24,963 nt of DNA from JBOFOR01 sp051654865 (GTDB lineage: Bacteria > Bacillota > Clostridia > Peptostreptococcales > Peptostreptococcaceae): the NCBI GenBank assembly GCA_051654865.1, contig JBOFYV010000067.1, positions 1 through 24,963 of the forward strand, given 5' to 3'. Both the position numbers and the translations under genes were made by a program. The notes under the pieces are model-generated. The model ran no database searches. It saw only the letters and a list, made by a program, of their open reading frames with translations, and was not told the origin of the DNA. The stretch's first letter is position 1. Each line of letters starts with the position of its first letter. Of this stretch, positions 15,653 through 23,412 are shown in pieces.

Positions 15653-17026
15653 TTATAGATTCTTGACTAATTCATAGTTCAAAAAAGTTTCTATGCAATT
15701 TAAATTATTGTAGAAGTGAGTATGTAAATAAGTCGCCAATGTATTATTTTTGCTATATCCACCTTCCCATTCATCTGATACAATACCACTTCTTTCTTTT
15801 TGCATTGTATAAGCACATTCTTCATCTGTTTCAAATACTGAATGATGGAATTCATGACCTTTTATTATTTCACCTTTTCTAGATAGAATTGTATCTACTT
15901 TTGCAGTACCATAGCAGTATCCAAATCTTCTAAGTGATTTTGTCATTTTGCTAGTTCCAGTAAAAATCCCTACCATATTAAACTCTCCATTATTAGAATC
16001 AACTATTTTTTCTCCTAAGTACATTAGTCCTCCACATTCTGCATATATAGGTATATTAGCTTTATGCGCATTTAATATTGACTCTCTCATACTTTTATTA
16101 GCTTCTAATTCTTTACTAAATATTTCAGGGAATCCACCACCAATGTATATATAATCAGCATTTGGAACTTCTTTATCTTCTAATGGACTAAAGTACTTTA
16201 TGTTCAATCCTAACTCTTCAAGAAGCTCTATATTTTCTCTATAATAAAAATTAAATGCTTTGTCATAAGCTATTGCTATAGTTTTATTTGCTACCTTATG
16301 CTTCTTAGTAAATTCCTCTAAACTAAAATTACTTTGAATATCTTCGCTTTCTGATATTTCAATTATTCTATCTATGTTTATGTATTTTTCTATTTCATAT
16401 GCTAGATTATTAAACTTTACTTTTAATGAATCTATTTCTACACTAGGCACTAATCCTAAATGTCTTGATTCTAATGAAAATTCTTCATTTGGAGGAAAAT
16501 ATCCAAGTACTTCAACATCGCAATACTTTTCAATTGCATTTTTTATTATTTCGTAATGCCCTTTAGTTTTTACGTTGTTCACTATTACACCTTTTATATT
16601 TACATCTTTATCTAATTCTTTATACCCAAGCACCATTGCTGCACTAGATGCTGCCATTGCTTTTCCATTTATCACTAATATTACCGGACATTTTAGTAAT
16701 TTTGATGTATATGAGCTAGTACAATTATCTAGGTCAATTCCTATACCATCATATAATCCCATAACTCCTTCAACTACACTCATATCTGTATCTTTACTAG
16801 ATTTGTTAAATACATATTTTATTTTTTCATCATCTAACATATACGAGTCTAAATTTCTTGAATGCCTTCCTGTAATAAAAGTATGGTAAGAAGGATCTAT
16901 ATAGTCAGGTCCTACTTTGTATGGTTGAACCTTCATATTCCTTTTAGTAAGTGCTTGCATTATGCCTAGTGAAATTGTAGTTTTTCCTACGCCACTATTA
17001 GTTCCTGCGATTAATATTTTTTTCAT
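15653..17026 (-). CDS. cbiA: Cobyrinate a,c-diamide synthase
   Basis: CbiA amidates the a and c side chains of cobyrinate using ATP and glutamine. The 457-residue protein has an N-terminal ATPase domain with GTNSGVGKTTISLG (about residues 8-21) and PYKVGPDYIDPSYH. The C-terminal glutamine amidotransferase domain has YIGGGFPE, nucleophile C331 in YAECGGLMYLG, and YLHTHFYNN near the end. The frame opens at a GTG (17035) that belongs to the AGGTGA ribosome site, and the ATG at 17026 is the proper start. It shares ancestry with the adjacent CbiP but differs in its ATP loop and amidotransferase motifs. Confidence 0.95.
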   Translation of the reverse strand: MKKILIAGTNSGVGKTTISLGIMQALTKRNMKVQPYKVGPDYIDPSYHTFITGRHSRNLDSYMLDDEKIKYVFNKSSKDTDMSVVEGVMGLYDGIGIDLDNCTSSYTSKLLKCPVILVINGKAMAASSAAMVLGYKELDKDVNIKGVIVNNVKTKGHYEIIKNAIEKYCDVEVLGYFPPNEEFSLESRHLGLVPSVEIDSLKVKFNNLAYEIEKYINIDRIIEISESEDIQSNFSLEEFTKKHKVANKTIAIAYDKAFNFYYRENIELLEELGLNIKYFSPLEDKEVPNADYIYIGGGFPEIFSKELEANKSMRESILNAHKANIPIYAECGGLMYLGEKIVDSNNGEFNMVGIFTGTSKMTKSLRRFGYCYGTAKVDTILSRKGEIIKGHEFHHSVFETDEECAYTMQKERSGIVSDEWEGGYSKNNTLATYLHTHFYNNLNCIETFLNYELVKNL

Positions 17027-17054
17027 ATACTTCACCTAATGTATTAATATTTTT

Positions 17055-18593
17055 TTATTTCATTATCATAGCTTCATGCTCATCCATTATCTTATATATT
17101 TTTTCTATGTCTAAATGTTCTCTTAATAAGTCAGCTAATTTATCATATTCATTTTGCTTAAATTCATCAAATGACGATACGCTACTTTCTATTTTATCTA
17201 AACCTTTTTGTTTTCTAATATTATTCAATAAAGCTCTCGTAAAATCTATTTCATCAAATACTCCGTGAATATAAGTTCCTACTACGTTGCCATCTTTATT
17301 TACACTACCTTCTACATAATTAACCACTTCATCTAACTTTTTATTAATTACATTTAAACTTTCAATACTTTCTCCCATAGTACTTATTCCCATATGAATT
17401 TCATAACCTTTTACAGTTTTACCTTTTAGTTTGTTCATATATCCGCTAAGATTTTCATTTATTAATGCTTCTACTTGTGTAGTTGTCTTTTCTCTTTCAA
17501 AAGTAGTTTCAATATCTAAAAGACCAATACCCTCAAACTCTTCTTCTTCACCTTCTATATGATATGGATCTTTTAGTTTCTTGCCTAACATTTGATAGCC
17601 TCCACAAATACCAAATATTAGTTTACCTCTTTTTTGTAATTCTATAATTTGCTCTTCTAGACCATTTTTTCTTATATACTTTAAGTCGTCTATTGTACTT
17701 TTACTTCCTGGAAGTATTACCATATCTGGATTTCCAATAGCTTCACCATAGTTTACATATCTAACACTTACATCTTCTTGAGTTTCAAATATATTAAAAT
17801 CTGTAAAGTTAGACATATGAGGTGTTCTAACTATTTCTATGTGTATATCTTTTTTACTTGTTTGTGTTTTAAATCTAGTTGTTACACTATCCTCATCTTC
17901 TATTTTTATATCACTATACGGTACAACTCCAAGTACAGGAACTTTAATTATATCTTCTAGCATTTTTATACCGTCTCCAAGAAGCTCTTTCTTTCCTCTA
18001 AACTTGTTAATTATTACACCTTTTACTCTCTTCTTTTCTTCTTCTCTTAATAAAAGCATTGTACCTGCTAATGATGCAAATACTCCTCCTCTATCTATAT
18101 CTCCAATTATTATTACTGGAGCATCTGCAATTTTTGCCATACCCATATTCGCTATATCGTGCTCTTGTAAGTTTATTTCTGCTGTACTTCCTGCACCTTC
18201 CATAACTACAACATCATATTTATTGCTTAAGTTATCAAATATACTTTTTAATTCTTTTGAAAGTATCGGTTTATATGTGTGATATGAATTTGATGACATA
18301 TCTTCTCTAACTTTTCCTCTTACTATAACCTGACATCTATGATTTCCAGATGGTTTTAATAATATTGGATTCATATCTGCTATTGGTTCTATTCCACAGG
18401 CTTCAGCTTGAAACACTTGCGCTCTTCCCATTTCAAGTCCTTCTTTTGTTATAAAAGAGTTAAGTGCCATATTTTGTGACTTAAATGGAGCAACTCTATA
18501 TCCGTCTTGTTTAAATATTCTACATAATCCAGCTGTTAAAATACTTTTTCCTACGTTTGAAGCTGTGCCTTGTAACATTATTTTTTTGCCCAT
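17055..18593 (-). CDS. cbiP: Cobyric acid synthase (glutamine-hydrolysing)
   Basis: CbiP (CobQ) amidates the b, d, e and g side chains of adenosylcobyrinate a,c-diamide. The 512-residue protein has MLQGTASNVGKSILTAGLCR (residues 6-25), PFKSQNMALNSF, ADMNPILLKPSG, GDIDRGGVFASLAGT (about 164-178) and the amidotransferase nucleophile C330 in FGICGGYQMLG, with a C-terminal GTYIHGVFDE. It is the first gene after the cobalamin riboswitch and terminator, so its expression and that of the downstream run should fall when B12 is abundant. AAGGAAGTG precedes the ATG. Confidence 0.96.
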   Translation of the reverse strand: MGKKIMLQGTASNVGKSILTAGLCRIFKQDGYRVAPFKSQNMALNSFITKEGLEMGRAQVFQAEACGIEPIADMNPILLKPSGNHRCQVIVRGKVREDMSSNSYHTYKPILSKELKSIFDNLSNKYDVVVMEGAGSTAEINLQEHDIANMGMAKIADAPVIIIGDIDRGGVFASLAGTMLLLREEEKKRVKGVIINKFRGKKELLGDGIKMLEDIIKVPVLGVVPYSDIKIEDEDSVTTRFKTQTSKKDIHIEIVRTPHMSNFTDFNIFETQEDVSVRYVNYGEAIGNPDMVILPGSKSTIDDLKYIRKNGLEEQIIELQKRGKLIFGICGGYQMLGKKLKDPYHIEGEEEEFEGIGLLDIETTFEREKTTTQVEALINENLSGYMNKLKGKTVKGYEIHMGISTMGESIESLNVINKKLDEVVNYVEGSVNKDGNVVGTYIHGVFDEIDFTRALLNNIRKQKGLDKIESSVSSFDEFKQNEYDKLADLLREHLDIEKIYKIMDEHEAMIMK

Positions 18594-18636
18594 TATTTCA
18601 CTTCCTTTTCGAGCTATATTTTTATTTCTTACAAAA

Positions 18637-18666
18637 AAAGCCCTAACTCTTTAGAGTTAGGACTTT
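18637..18666 (-). terminator. Intrinsic terminator, expression platform of cobalamin riboswitch
   Basis: On the minus strand AAAGTCCTAACTC pairs with GAGTTAGGGCTTT (13-bp stem with one G-U pair, 4-nt loop). A run of seven U residues follows (18633-18639). It lies about 75 nt after the B12 box and 40 nt before the cbiP start. This is the expected arrangement for ligand-induced termination ahead of cbiP. Confidence 0.85.
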
Positions 18667-18729
18667 TTATTTATAAATTTTTATAAAATATCTATTAAAT
18701 AAAAATCTTTCACCCCGAAGATTCCATCA

Positions 18730-18902
18730 TACAAATTAAATTAGGCAGGTATCCTGGCTTGATTTCATCCTACTCCTATTCCTTCCCATCAAACGACAGT
18801 GGTAATTTATAGTTTCGTCAATCTTACAGTAGCGGGGGCTGCAAAGGCATTTAACCTTTTTCCCTTTTAATCTACATTTAGTAGAACCTATTTTAATCTA
18901 AT
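18730..18902 (-). ncRNA. Cobalamin (B12) riboswitch aptamer
   Basis: Minus-strand core elements appear in order: AAGGGAA, a P5-like AAAGG...CCTTT hairpin, GCAGCCCCCGCTACTGTAA (18824-18842), ACCACTGT (18796-18803), GGGAAGG (18781-18787) and the B12 box AAGCCAGGATACCTGCC (18744-18760). The ends can pair as P1 (ATTAAAATAGGT with ACCTGCCTAATTTAAT). The aptamer starts about 10 nt after the cobC stop. The 317-bp gap between cobC and cbiP is therefore filled by aptamer plus terminator. By family knowledge, adenosylcobalamin or a related corrinoid would favour the terminator. Boundaries are approximate. Confidence 0.93.
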
Positions 18903-18910
18903 ATTCAGTT

Positions 18911-19513
18911 TTATATAAAGCTAGTATTGTTCATAGTATTTATCACTGCAAATCCATTATCTACTTCTAGTATACTTACTGATGCATTATCTATTTTGAA
19001 GTTCCAATGATAATCATAAGTTTTAGATATTAAATGTGTGATTATATTTCTTATCGTTCCTCCATGAGAGCATATTAATATCGTCTTATTTGCATTATCT
19101 TTTACTATAGTATCAATTTCTTTAGCAACTCTACTATATGTTTCTACTAAGCTTTCTCCATTTGGATATTTATAATGATAACCTTCACTTATCATTTTTT
19201 CAAATTCATCAGGGTTATTTTCTTTTATCTCTTTAAAGGTTAATCCTTCAAAATCTCCAAAACTAATTTCTTTTAATGTATCTTTTTCTATCAATTTAAT
19301 ATTCTTAAGTTTGGCTATATGCCTAACTGTATCTTTTGTTCTTGAAGACGTCGTAGTATAAATTTTGTTTATATCTATATTTTCTAAATAGCTTGTAAGT
19401 TTTTCAATTTGTATTTTACCTACTTCACTTACAATACTATCTATCTGCCCTGATAATCTATTCTCTTGATTATCAGTAGTTAAAGCATGTCTTACTAATA
19501 TAAGCTTAGTCAT
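18911..19513 (-). CDS. cobC: Alpha-ribazole-5'-phosphate phosphatase
   Basis: CobC removes phosphate from alpha-ribazole 5'-phosphate (or from cobalamin 5'-phosphate) in nucleotide-loop assembly. The 200-residue protein is a histidine-phosphatase superfamily member: LVRHALT with phosphoacceptor H9, the EISFGDFEGLTFKEI acid-base region (E82), and H150 in CSHGGTIRN. The motif is RHA rather than the usual RHG, a mild deviation. Many family members have other substrates, so the function leans on its place after cobS in a cob gene group. AGAGG precedes the ATG. Its stop is only about 10 nt from the riboswitch. Confidence 0.82.
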   Translation of the reverse strand: MTKLILVRHALTTDNQENRLSGQIDSIVSEVGKIQIEKLTSYLENIDINKIYTTTSSRTKDTVRHIAKLKNIKLIEKDTLKEISFGDFEGLTFKEIKENNPDEFEKMISEGYHYKYPNGESLVETYSRVAKEIDTIVKDNANKTILICSHGGTIRNIITHLISKTYDYHWNFKIDNASVSILEVDNGFAVINTMNNTSFI

Positions 19514-19541
19514 TATCTACCTCTTTAGAAAATTATCCGAT

Positions 19542-20306
19542 TTATACTATTAGAGCATATATACATAATAAATATATGACTTCATTTAACTCTATAGTAC
19601 AACCTAATATATCTCCTGTTATTCCATCTATTTTCTTGTATATACTATTTTTAAACAGAATACTAAATATACCTACTACAATTATAGTACTAATTATTTT
19701 AAGTGTCATAATATTTGATGATAAAAATAATATTTTTGAAATGAAAACAATTATAGCTACTGTATATAGTATTAATGTTATTAACATTGATATCGTTGCT
19801 TTTCCTATGAATAAATTACCCATACCTTTTTCTCTTGGAGTTTTTGTTTTATATAATATCAATGTTACTCCTAATCTAGATATAACAGGCATAAATATTA
19901 TGATCCACATCAAACCTTTGTTTATTATGCTATATATAAATCCAACCTTTAGTAATATTAAAAACATCACTGCTAATAGTGCATTAGTTCCTAATCTAGA
20001 ATCTTTCATTATTTCTAACATTCTATCTTTGTCTCTATAGCTATATATAGCATCAAATGTATCACCTAATCCATCTATATGTAATCCTCCTGTTAATATA
20101 ACTAAGGCTAAAGTAACAAGTATAGATGTTATAAATGGATCAAATATAAAGTTAGATACTATACCAACTAAATATAATAATATTCCTAATACAAATCCTA
20201 CTAATGGAAAATATACTATAGACTTATGAAATTCTTCATCAAATCCTACGTTTATATTTATAGGTATCCTAGTCATAAATTGGAGTATTGCAATAAATCT
20301 TTTCAT
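19542..20306 (-). CDS. cobS: Adenosylcobinamide-GDP ribazoletransferase (cobalamin synthase), membrane
   Basis: CobS joins adenosylcobinamide-GDP with alpha-ribazole (phosphate) to form the complete coenzyme at the membrane. The 254-residue protein has the start FIAILQFMTRIPI, a hydrophobic helix with YFPLVGFVLG, and the conserved GGLHIDGLGDTFDAIYSYRDKDRMLEIMKDSRLG stretch (roughly residues 72-106) with its Asp-rich metal/substrate site. Further hydrophobic segments lie near 110-150, 170-220 and 238-254. AGGGG precedes the ATG, and six bases separate it from cobU. Length and motifs are normal. Confidence 0.95.
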   Translation of the reverse strand: MKRFIAILQFMTRIPININVGFDEEFHKSIVYFPLVGFVLGILLYLVGIVSNFIFDPFITSILVTLALVILTGGLHIDGLGDTFDAIYSYRDKDRMLEIMKDSRLGTNALLAVMFLILLKVGFIYSIINKGLMWIIIFMPVISRLGVTLILYKTKTPREKGMGNLFIGKATISMLITLILYTVAIIVFISKILFLSSNIMTLKIISTIIVVGIFSILFKNSIYKKIDGITGDILGCTIELNEVIYLLCIYALIV

Positions 20307-20311
20307 ATTAA

Positions 20312-20872
20312 CTACCCCTTTATCTTCATAGGTATACCACTTACAACAAAGTATACTTCATCACTACTTTGTGCTATTTGTTGATTTATTCTACCAGTAA
20401 TATCCGTATATACTCTACTTAATTTATTTGCAGGAACTACACCCATTCCTAATTCATTTGTTACTACTACTACGTATAGTTCTGTATTTTTTAATTCAAT
20501 TATCAATTTATTAACTTGGTCTTTTATGTATAATTCTAATTGATTTATTTCTTCTTGAGTCGCTTCATCTATATCTATACCATATGTAAACATTAGATTA
20601 TTAACCAATAATGTTACACAATCTAATATTACAGTTTTATGTTTCTTAGATACTTCTTTTACTATTGTATAAATATCCTTGTATATTTCATATGTTTCCC
20701 AGTTTTGAGGTCTACTTTCTTTGTGTTTTTTTACTCTGTCTTTCATTTCATCATCAAAAGGTATAGATGTTGCTATATAAGCAGTACTATTATTTTGATT
20801 TATGCACAGACTTTCAGCAAAATTACTTTTTCCAGACCTTGCTCCACCAGTTACTAATACAATTTTGCTCAT
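20312..20872 (-). CDS. cobU: Adenosylcobinamide kinase / adenosylcobinamide-phosphate guanylyltransferase
   Basis: CobU phosphorylates adenosylcobinamide and adds GMP to give adenosylcobinamide-GDP. The 186-residue protein has the P-loop GGARSGKS (residues 9-16), YIATSIPFDDEMKDRVKKHKESRP with the His of the guanylylation step, VILDCVTLLVNNL, and the conserved TNELGMGVVPANKLSRVYTDITGRINQ block (about 138-164). GGAG precedes the ATG. It lies 9 nt after cobT and 5 nt before cobS, so cobT-U-S form one unit. Confidence 0.95.
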   Translation of the reverse strand: MSKIVLVTGGARSGKSNFAESLCINQNNSTAYIATSIPFDDEMKDRVKKHKESRPQNWETYEIYKDIYTIVKEVSKKHKTVILDCVTLLVNNLMFTYGIDIDEATQEEINQLELYIKDQVNKLIIELKNTELYVVVVTNELGMGVVPANKLSRVYTDITGRINQQIAQSSDEVYFVVSGIPMKIKG

Positions 20873-20881
20873 TTTAGTCTC

Positions 20882-21928
20882 CTATCTACCCATATCTATT
20901 TCATCAAATGTAGCCATATTTTTATATGTATAGTTAGATGCTTCTATTATGTTGAATGCTAATGCTGCACCACTACCTTCACCCAATCTCATATCCATAT
21001 TTAATACCGGACTTAGCTTTATTATGTCTAGCGCCTTTTCAGTTCCTGGCTCTGCTGATGAGTGTGATGCTATCATATATTCTTTAGTTACAGGATTTAT
21101 TTTATATGCCAATAATGCTGCTGCATAAGATATAAATCCATCTATAACTACAGGTATTTTCTTTTCACTACACCCTAAAATAACTCCAGCCATAGCACCT
21201 ATTTCAAATCCACCAACTTTAGCTAATATATCCACTGCATCTTCTTGATTAGGGTTATTGATTTCTATTGCTTTTCTTATTGTATTTGCCTTATGTTGTA
21301 CTCTTTCTTTTTTAAGTCCAGCTCCTATTCCTGTAACATCTGCTGGATCACATCCATCAATTACAGATATTATCGCACTACTTGGTGTAGTATTACATAT
21401 ACCCATTTCACCAATTCCTACAACTTTATAACCTTCAATTATGCAGTTTTGAGCCATTTCAATTCCTATCTCTAAGCATTTTATTGCCTCTTCTCTAGTC
21501 ATAGCAGGCCCTTTTGCCATATTTGAAGTTCCTTTTCTAATCTTCTTATCTATTATACCGTCTAGTTTATGGTCACAATTTATACCAACATCAACTGCTA
21601 CAACGTCACATCCTACAAATTTACTTATTGTTCCTACACCACATATACCTTTTGCAAAGTTAGGAAACTGAAGATATGTAATACTCTGTGGATCTGGAGC
21701 TACACCTTCTTCATATACACCATGATCACCTCCAAAAGCTATTATTACTTTTTTAGTAGTGTCAAAGTATTTAGATTCATATATACCTGCTAATTGCATA
21801 CAAATATCTTCCATTTTACCAAGACTACCTGTAGGTTTGATAAGTCTATCTAACCTTTGTTTAGCTTGTTCAATGGAAGTTTGATCTAAAGATGTTATAT
21901 TATTTGATACTCTTTCTAATAAACTCAT
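20882..21928 (-). CDS. cobT: Nicotinate-nucleotide-dimethylbenzimidazole phosphoribosyltransferase
   Basis: CobT makes alpha-ribazole phosphate from nicotinate mononucleotide and the lower-ligand base. The product has the N-terminal MKPTGSLG-like segment (LIKPTGSLGKMEDI), VIIAFGGDHGVYEEGVAPDP, GEMGICNTTPSSAI and, near the end, MDMRLGEGSGAALAFNII containing the catalytic-type Glu. The frame opens at 21955, but its first codons contain the ribosome site (GAGAGGAG). The ATGs at 21931 and 21928 follow it by 3 and 6 bases, so 21928 (348 residues) is preferred. The region upstream holds a strong hairpin. Confidence 0.93.
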   Translation of the reverse strand: MSLLERVSNNITSLDQTSIEQAKQRLDRLIKPTGSLGKMEDICMQLAGIYESKYFDTTKKVIIAFGGDHGVYEEGVAPDPQSITYLQFPNFAKGICGVGTISKFVGCDVVAVDVGINCDHKLDGIIDKKIRKGTSNMAKGPAMTREEAIKCLEIGIEMAQNCIIEGYKVVGIGEMGICNTTPSSAIISVIDGCDPADVTGIGAGLKKERVQHKANTIRKAIEINNPNQEDAVDILAKVGGFEIGAMAGVILGCSEKKIPVVIDGFISYAAALLAYKINPVTKEYMIASHSSAEPGTEKALDIIKLSPVLNMDMRLGEGSGAALAFNIIEASNYTYKNMATFDEIDMGR

Positions 21929-21958
21929 CATTTTCTCCTCTCGATAGTTGCTCAAAAT

Positions 21959-21988
21959 AATTTACCTAGCTAAAATGCTAGGTAAATT
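21959..21988 (-). terminator. Perfect 12-bp hairpin between hemL and cobT
   Basis: AATTTACCTAGC (21959-21970) pairs perfectly with GCTAGGTAAATT (21977-21988) around a 6-nt loop. On the minus strand it is followed only by ATTTTG, a weak U-run. It ends about 20 nt before the cobT ribosome site. It may be a weak or partial terminator for hemA-hemL, an attenuator, or an mRNA end stabiliser. The 143-bp gap also has a small AGAATATATTCT palindrome, and no clear promoter for cobT stands out. Confidence 0.55.
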
Positions 21989-22097
21989 CGCCTTGTCAAT
22001 TCCTCAAAGTATATAAAGAATATATTCTACAAACCATCTTTATATCCTTTATTCATTCTATAAAAACTGACAATTATTTTATTAATTTATTTTAACA

Positions 22098-23393
22098 TTA
22101 CAGGTTATGAGCTACTTTTAATGCTTCATAACTTGCATTTATTGTATATTCTATATCTTCATTTGTATGAGCATTTGATAAGAACATTGCTTCAAATTGA
22201 GTTGGTGCTAAAAGTACTCCTCTATTTAATAGTTCTTCAAAATACTTATTAAACTTCGGCACATCACACTTCATAACATCATCATAGTTATTTATAGGTC
22301 CTTTTGCAAAGAATAAACAAACTAACGAACCAGCTCTATTTACTGTGTAATCTAACCCTAATTTTTCTATATTAGACTTTAGTCCATTTTCTAATTTTAT
22401 TGCTTTTTCTTCTAACTCTGTATATATTTGTGGGTTATCTCTTAATATTTCTAAATTCTTTTTACCCATATACATTGCTAACGGATTTCCTGATAGTGTT
22501 CCAGCTTGGTATACTGGTCCTACTGGAGACACCATACTCATTATTTCTTTAGTCCCTCCATAAGCTCCAACTGGAAGACCTGCACCTATTATTTTTCCAA
22601 AGCAAGCCATATCTGGCTTTATACCAAAATATCCAACTGAACTGCTATAGTTTAATCTAAATCCAGTTATAACCTCATCAAATATTAATACAGTTCCATA
22701 TTCTTTTGTTATGTCTCTTAATAATTGAAGGAATTTTTTAGTTCCTTCTACTACACCCATATTTCCTGCTACTGTCTCAACTATTACTGCCGCAATTTCA
22801 TTTCCTTGTTCTTTGAATATCGCTTTTACAGCATCTAAATCGTTATATCTACATACTAAAGTATCTTTAACAACATCATCTGGTACTCCAGGACTTGTTG
22901 GAACCCCGTATGTTATTGTTCCTGAACCTGACTTAACAAGCAATGCATCTGAATGACCATGGTAACATCCTTCAAACTTTAATATTTTATTTCTTTTTGT
23001 GTATCCTCTAGCTACCCTTAATGCACTCATCGTTGCCTCTGTTCCAGAGTTAACCATACGAACTTGATCTATTGCTGGATATGCTTCTACTATAATCTTA
23101 GCCATTTCTACTTCTATTGCAGTTGGTACTCCATAACTTGTACCTTTAGAAACTATTTCTTCAATCCCAGATACTATTTCTTTAGGACTATGTCCTAACA
23201 TTAAAGGTCCCCAAGAACAAATATAATCTATATATTCATTACCATCTACATCATAAATTCTACTTCCATGAGCTCTATCTATAAATATAGGGTCTAATCC
23301 AACTGATTTAAACGCTCTTACTGGACTATTTACTCCTCCTGGTATGTACTTAGTTGCTTCCTCATAAATCTTTAGTGACTTTTCATTTTTCAT
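22098..23393 (-). CDS. hemL: Glutamate-1-semialdehyde 2,1-aminomutase
   Basis: HemL isomerises glutamate-1-semialdehyde, made by HemA, to 5-aminolevulinate using PLP/PMP. The 431-residue protein has YIPGGVNSPVRAF, MVNSGTEATMSALRVARGYT, FEGCYHGHSDALLVKSGSG, LIFDEVITGFR and the PLP lysine K267 in CFGKIIGAGLPVGAYGG. It has a strong AGGAGG site eight bases before the ATG and lies 19 nt after hemA, so the two form the opening of the tetrapyrrole pathway. In an organism without visible late heme genes, this 5-aminolevulinate should feed corrinoid and siroheme synthesis. Confidence 0.97.
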   Translation of the reverse strand: MKNEKSLKIYEEATKYIPGGVNSPVRAFKSVGLDPIFIDRAHGSRIYDVDGNEYIDYICSWGPLMLGHSPKEIVSGIEEIVSKGTSYGVPTAIEVEMAKIIVEAYPAIDQVRMVNSGTEATMSALRVARGYTKRNKILKFEGCYHGHSDALLVKSGSGTITYGVPTSPGVPDDVVKDTLVCRYNDLDAVKAIFKEQGNEIAAVIVETVAGNMGVVEGTKKFLQLLRDITKEYGTVLIFDEVITGFRLNYSSSVGYFGIKPDMACFGKIIGAGLPVGAYGGTKEIMSMVSPVGPVYQAGTLSGNPLAMYMGKKNLEILRDNPQIYTELEEKAIKLENGLKSNIEKLGLDYTVNRAGSLVCLFFAKGPINNYDDVMKCDVPKFNKYFEELLNRGVLLAPTQFEAMFLSNAHTNEDIEYTINASYEALKVAHNL

Positions 23394-23412
23394 TTCTTAG
23401 TCCTCCTATTAT

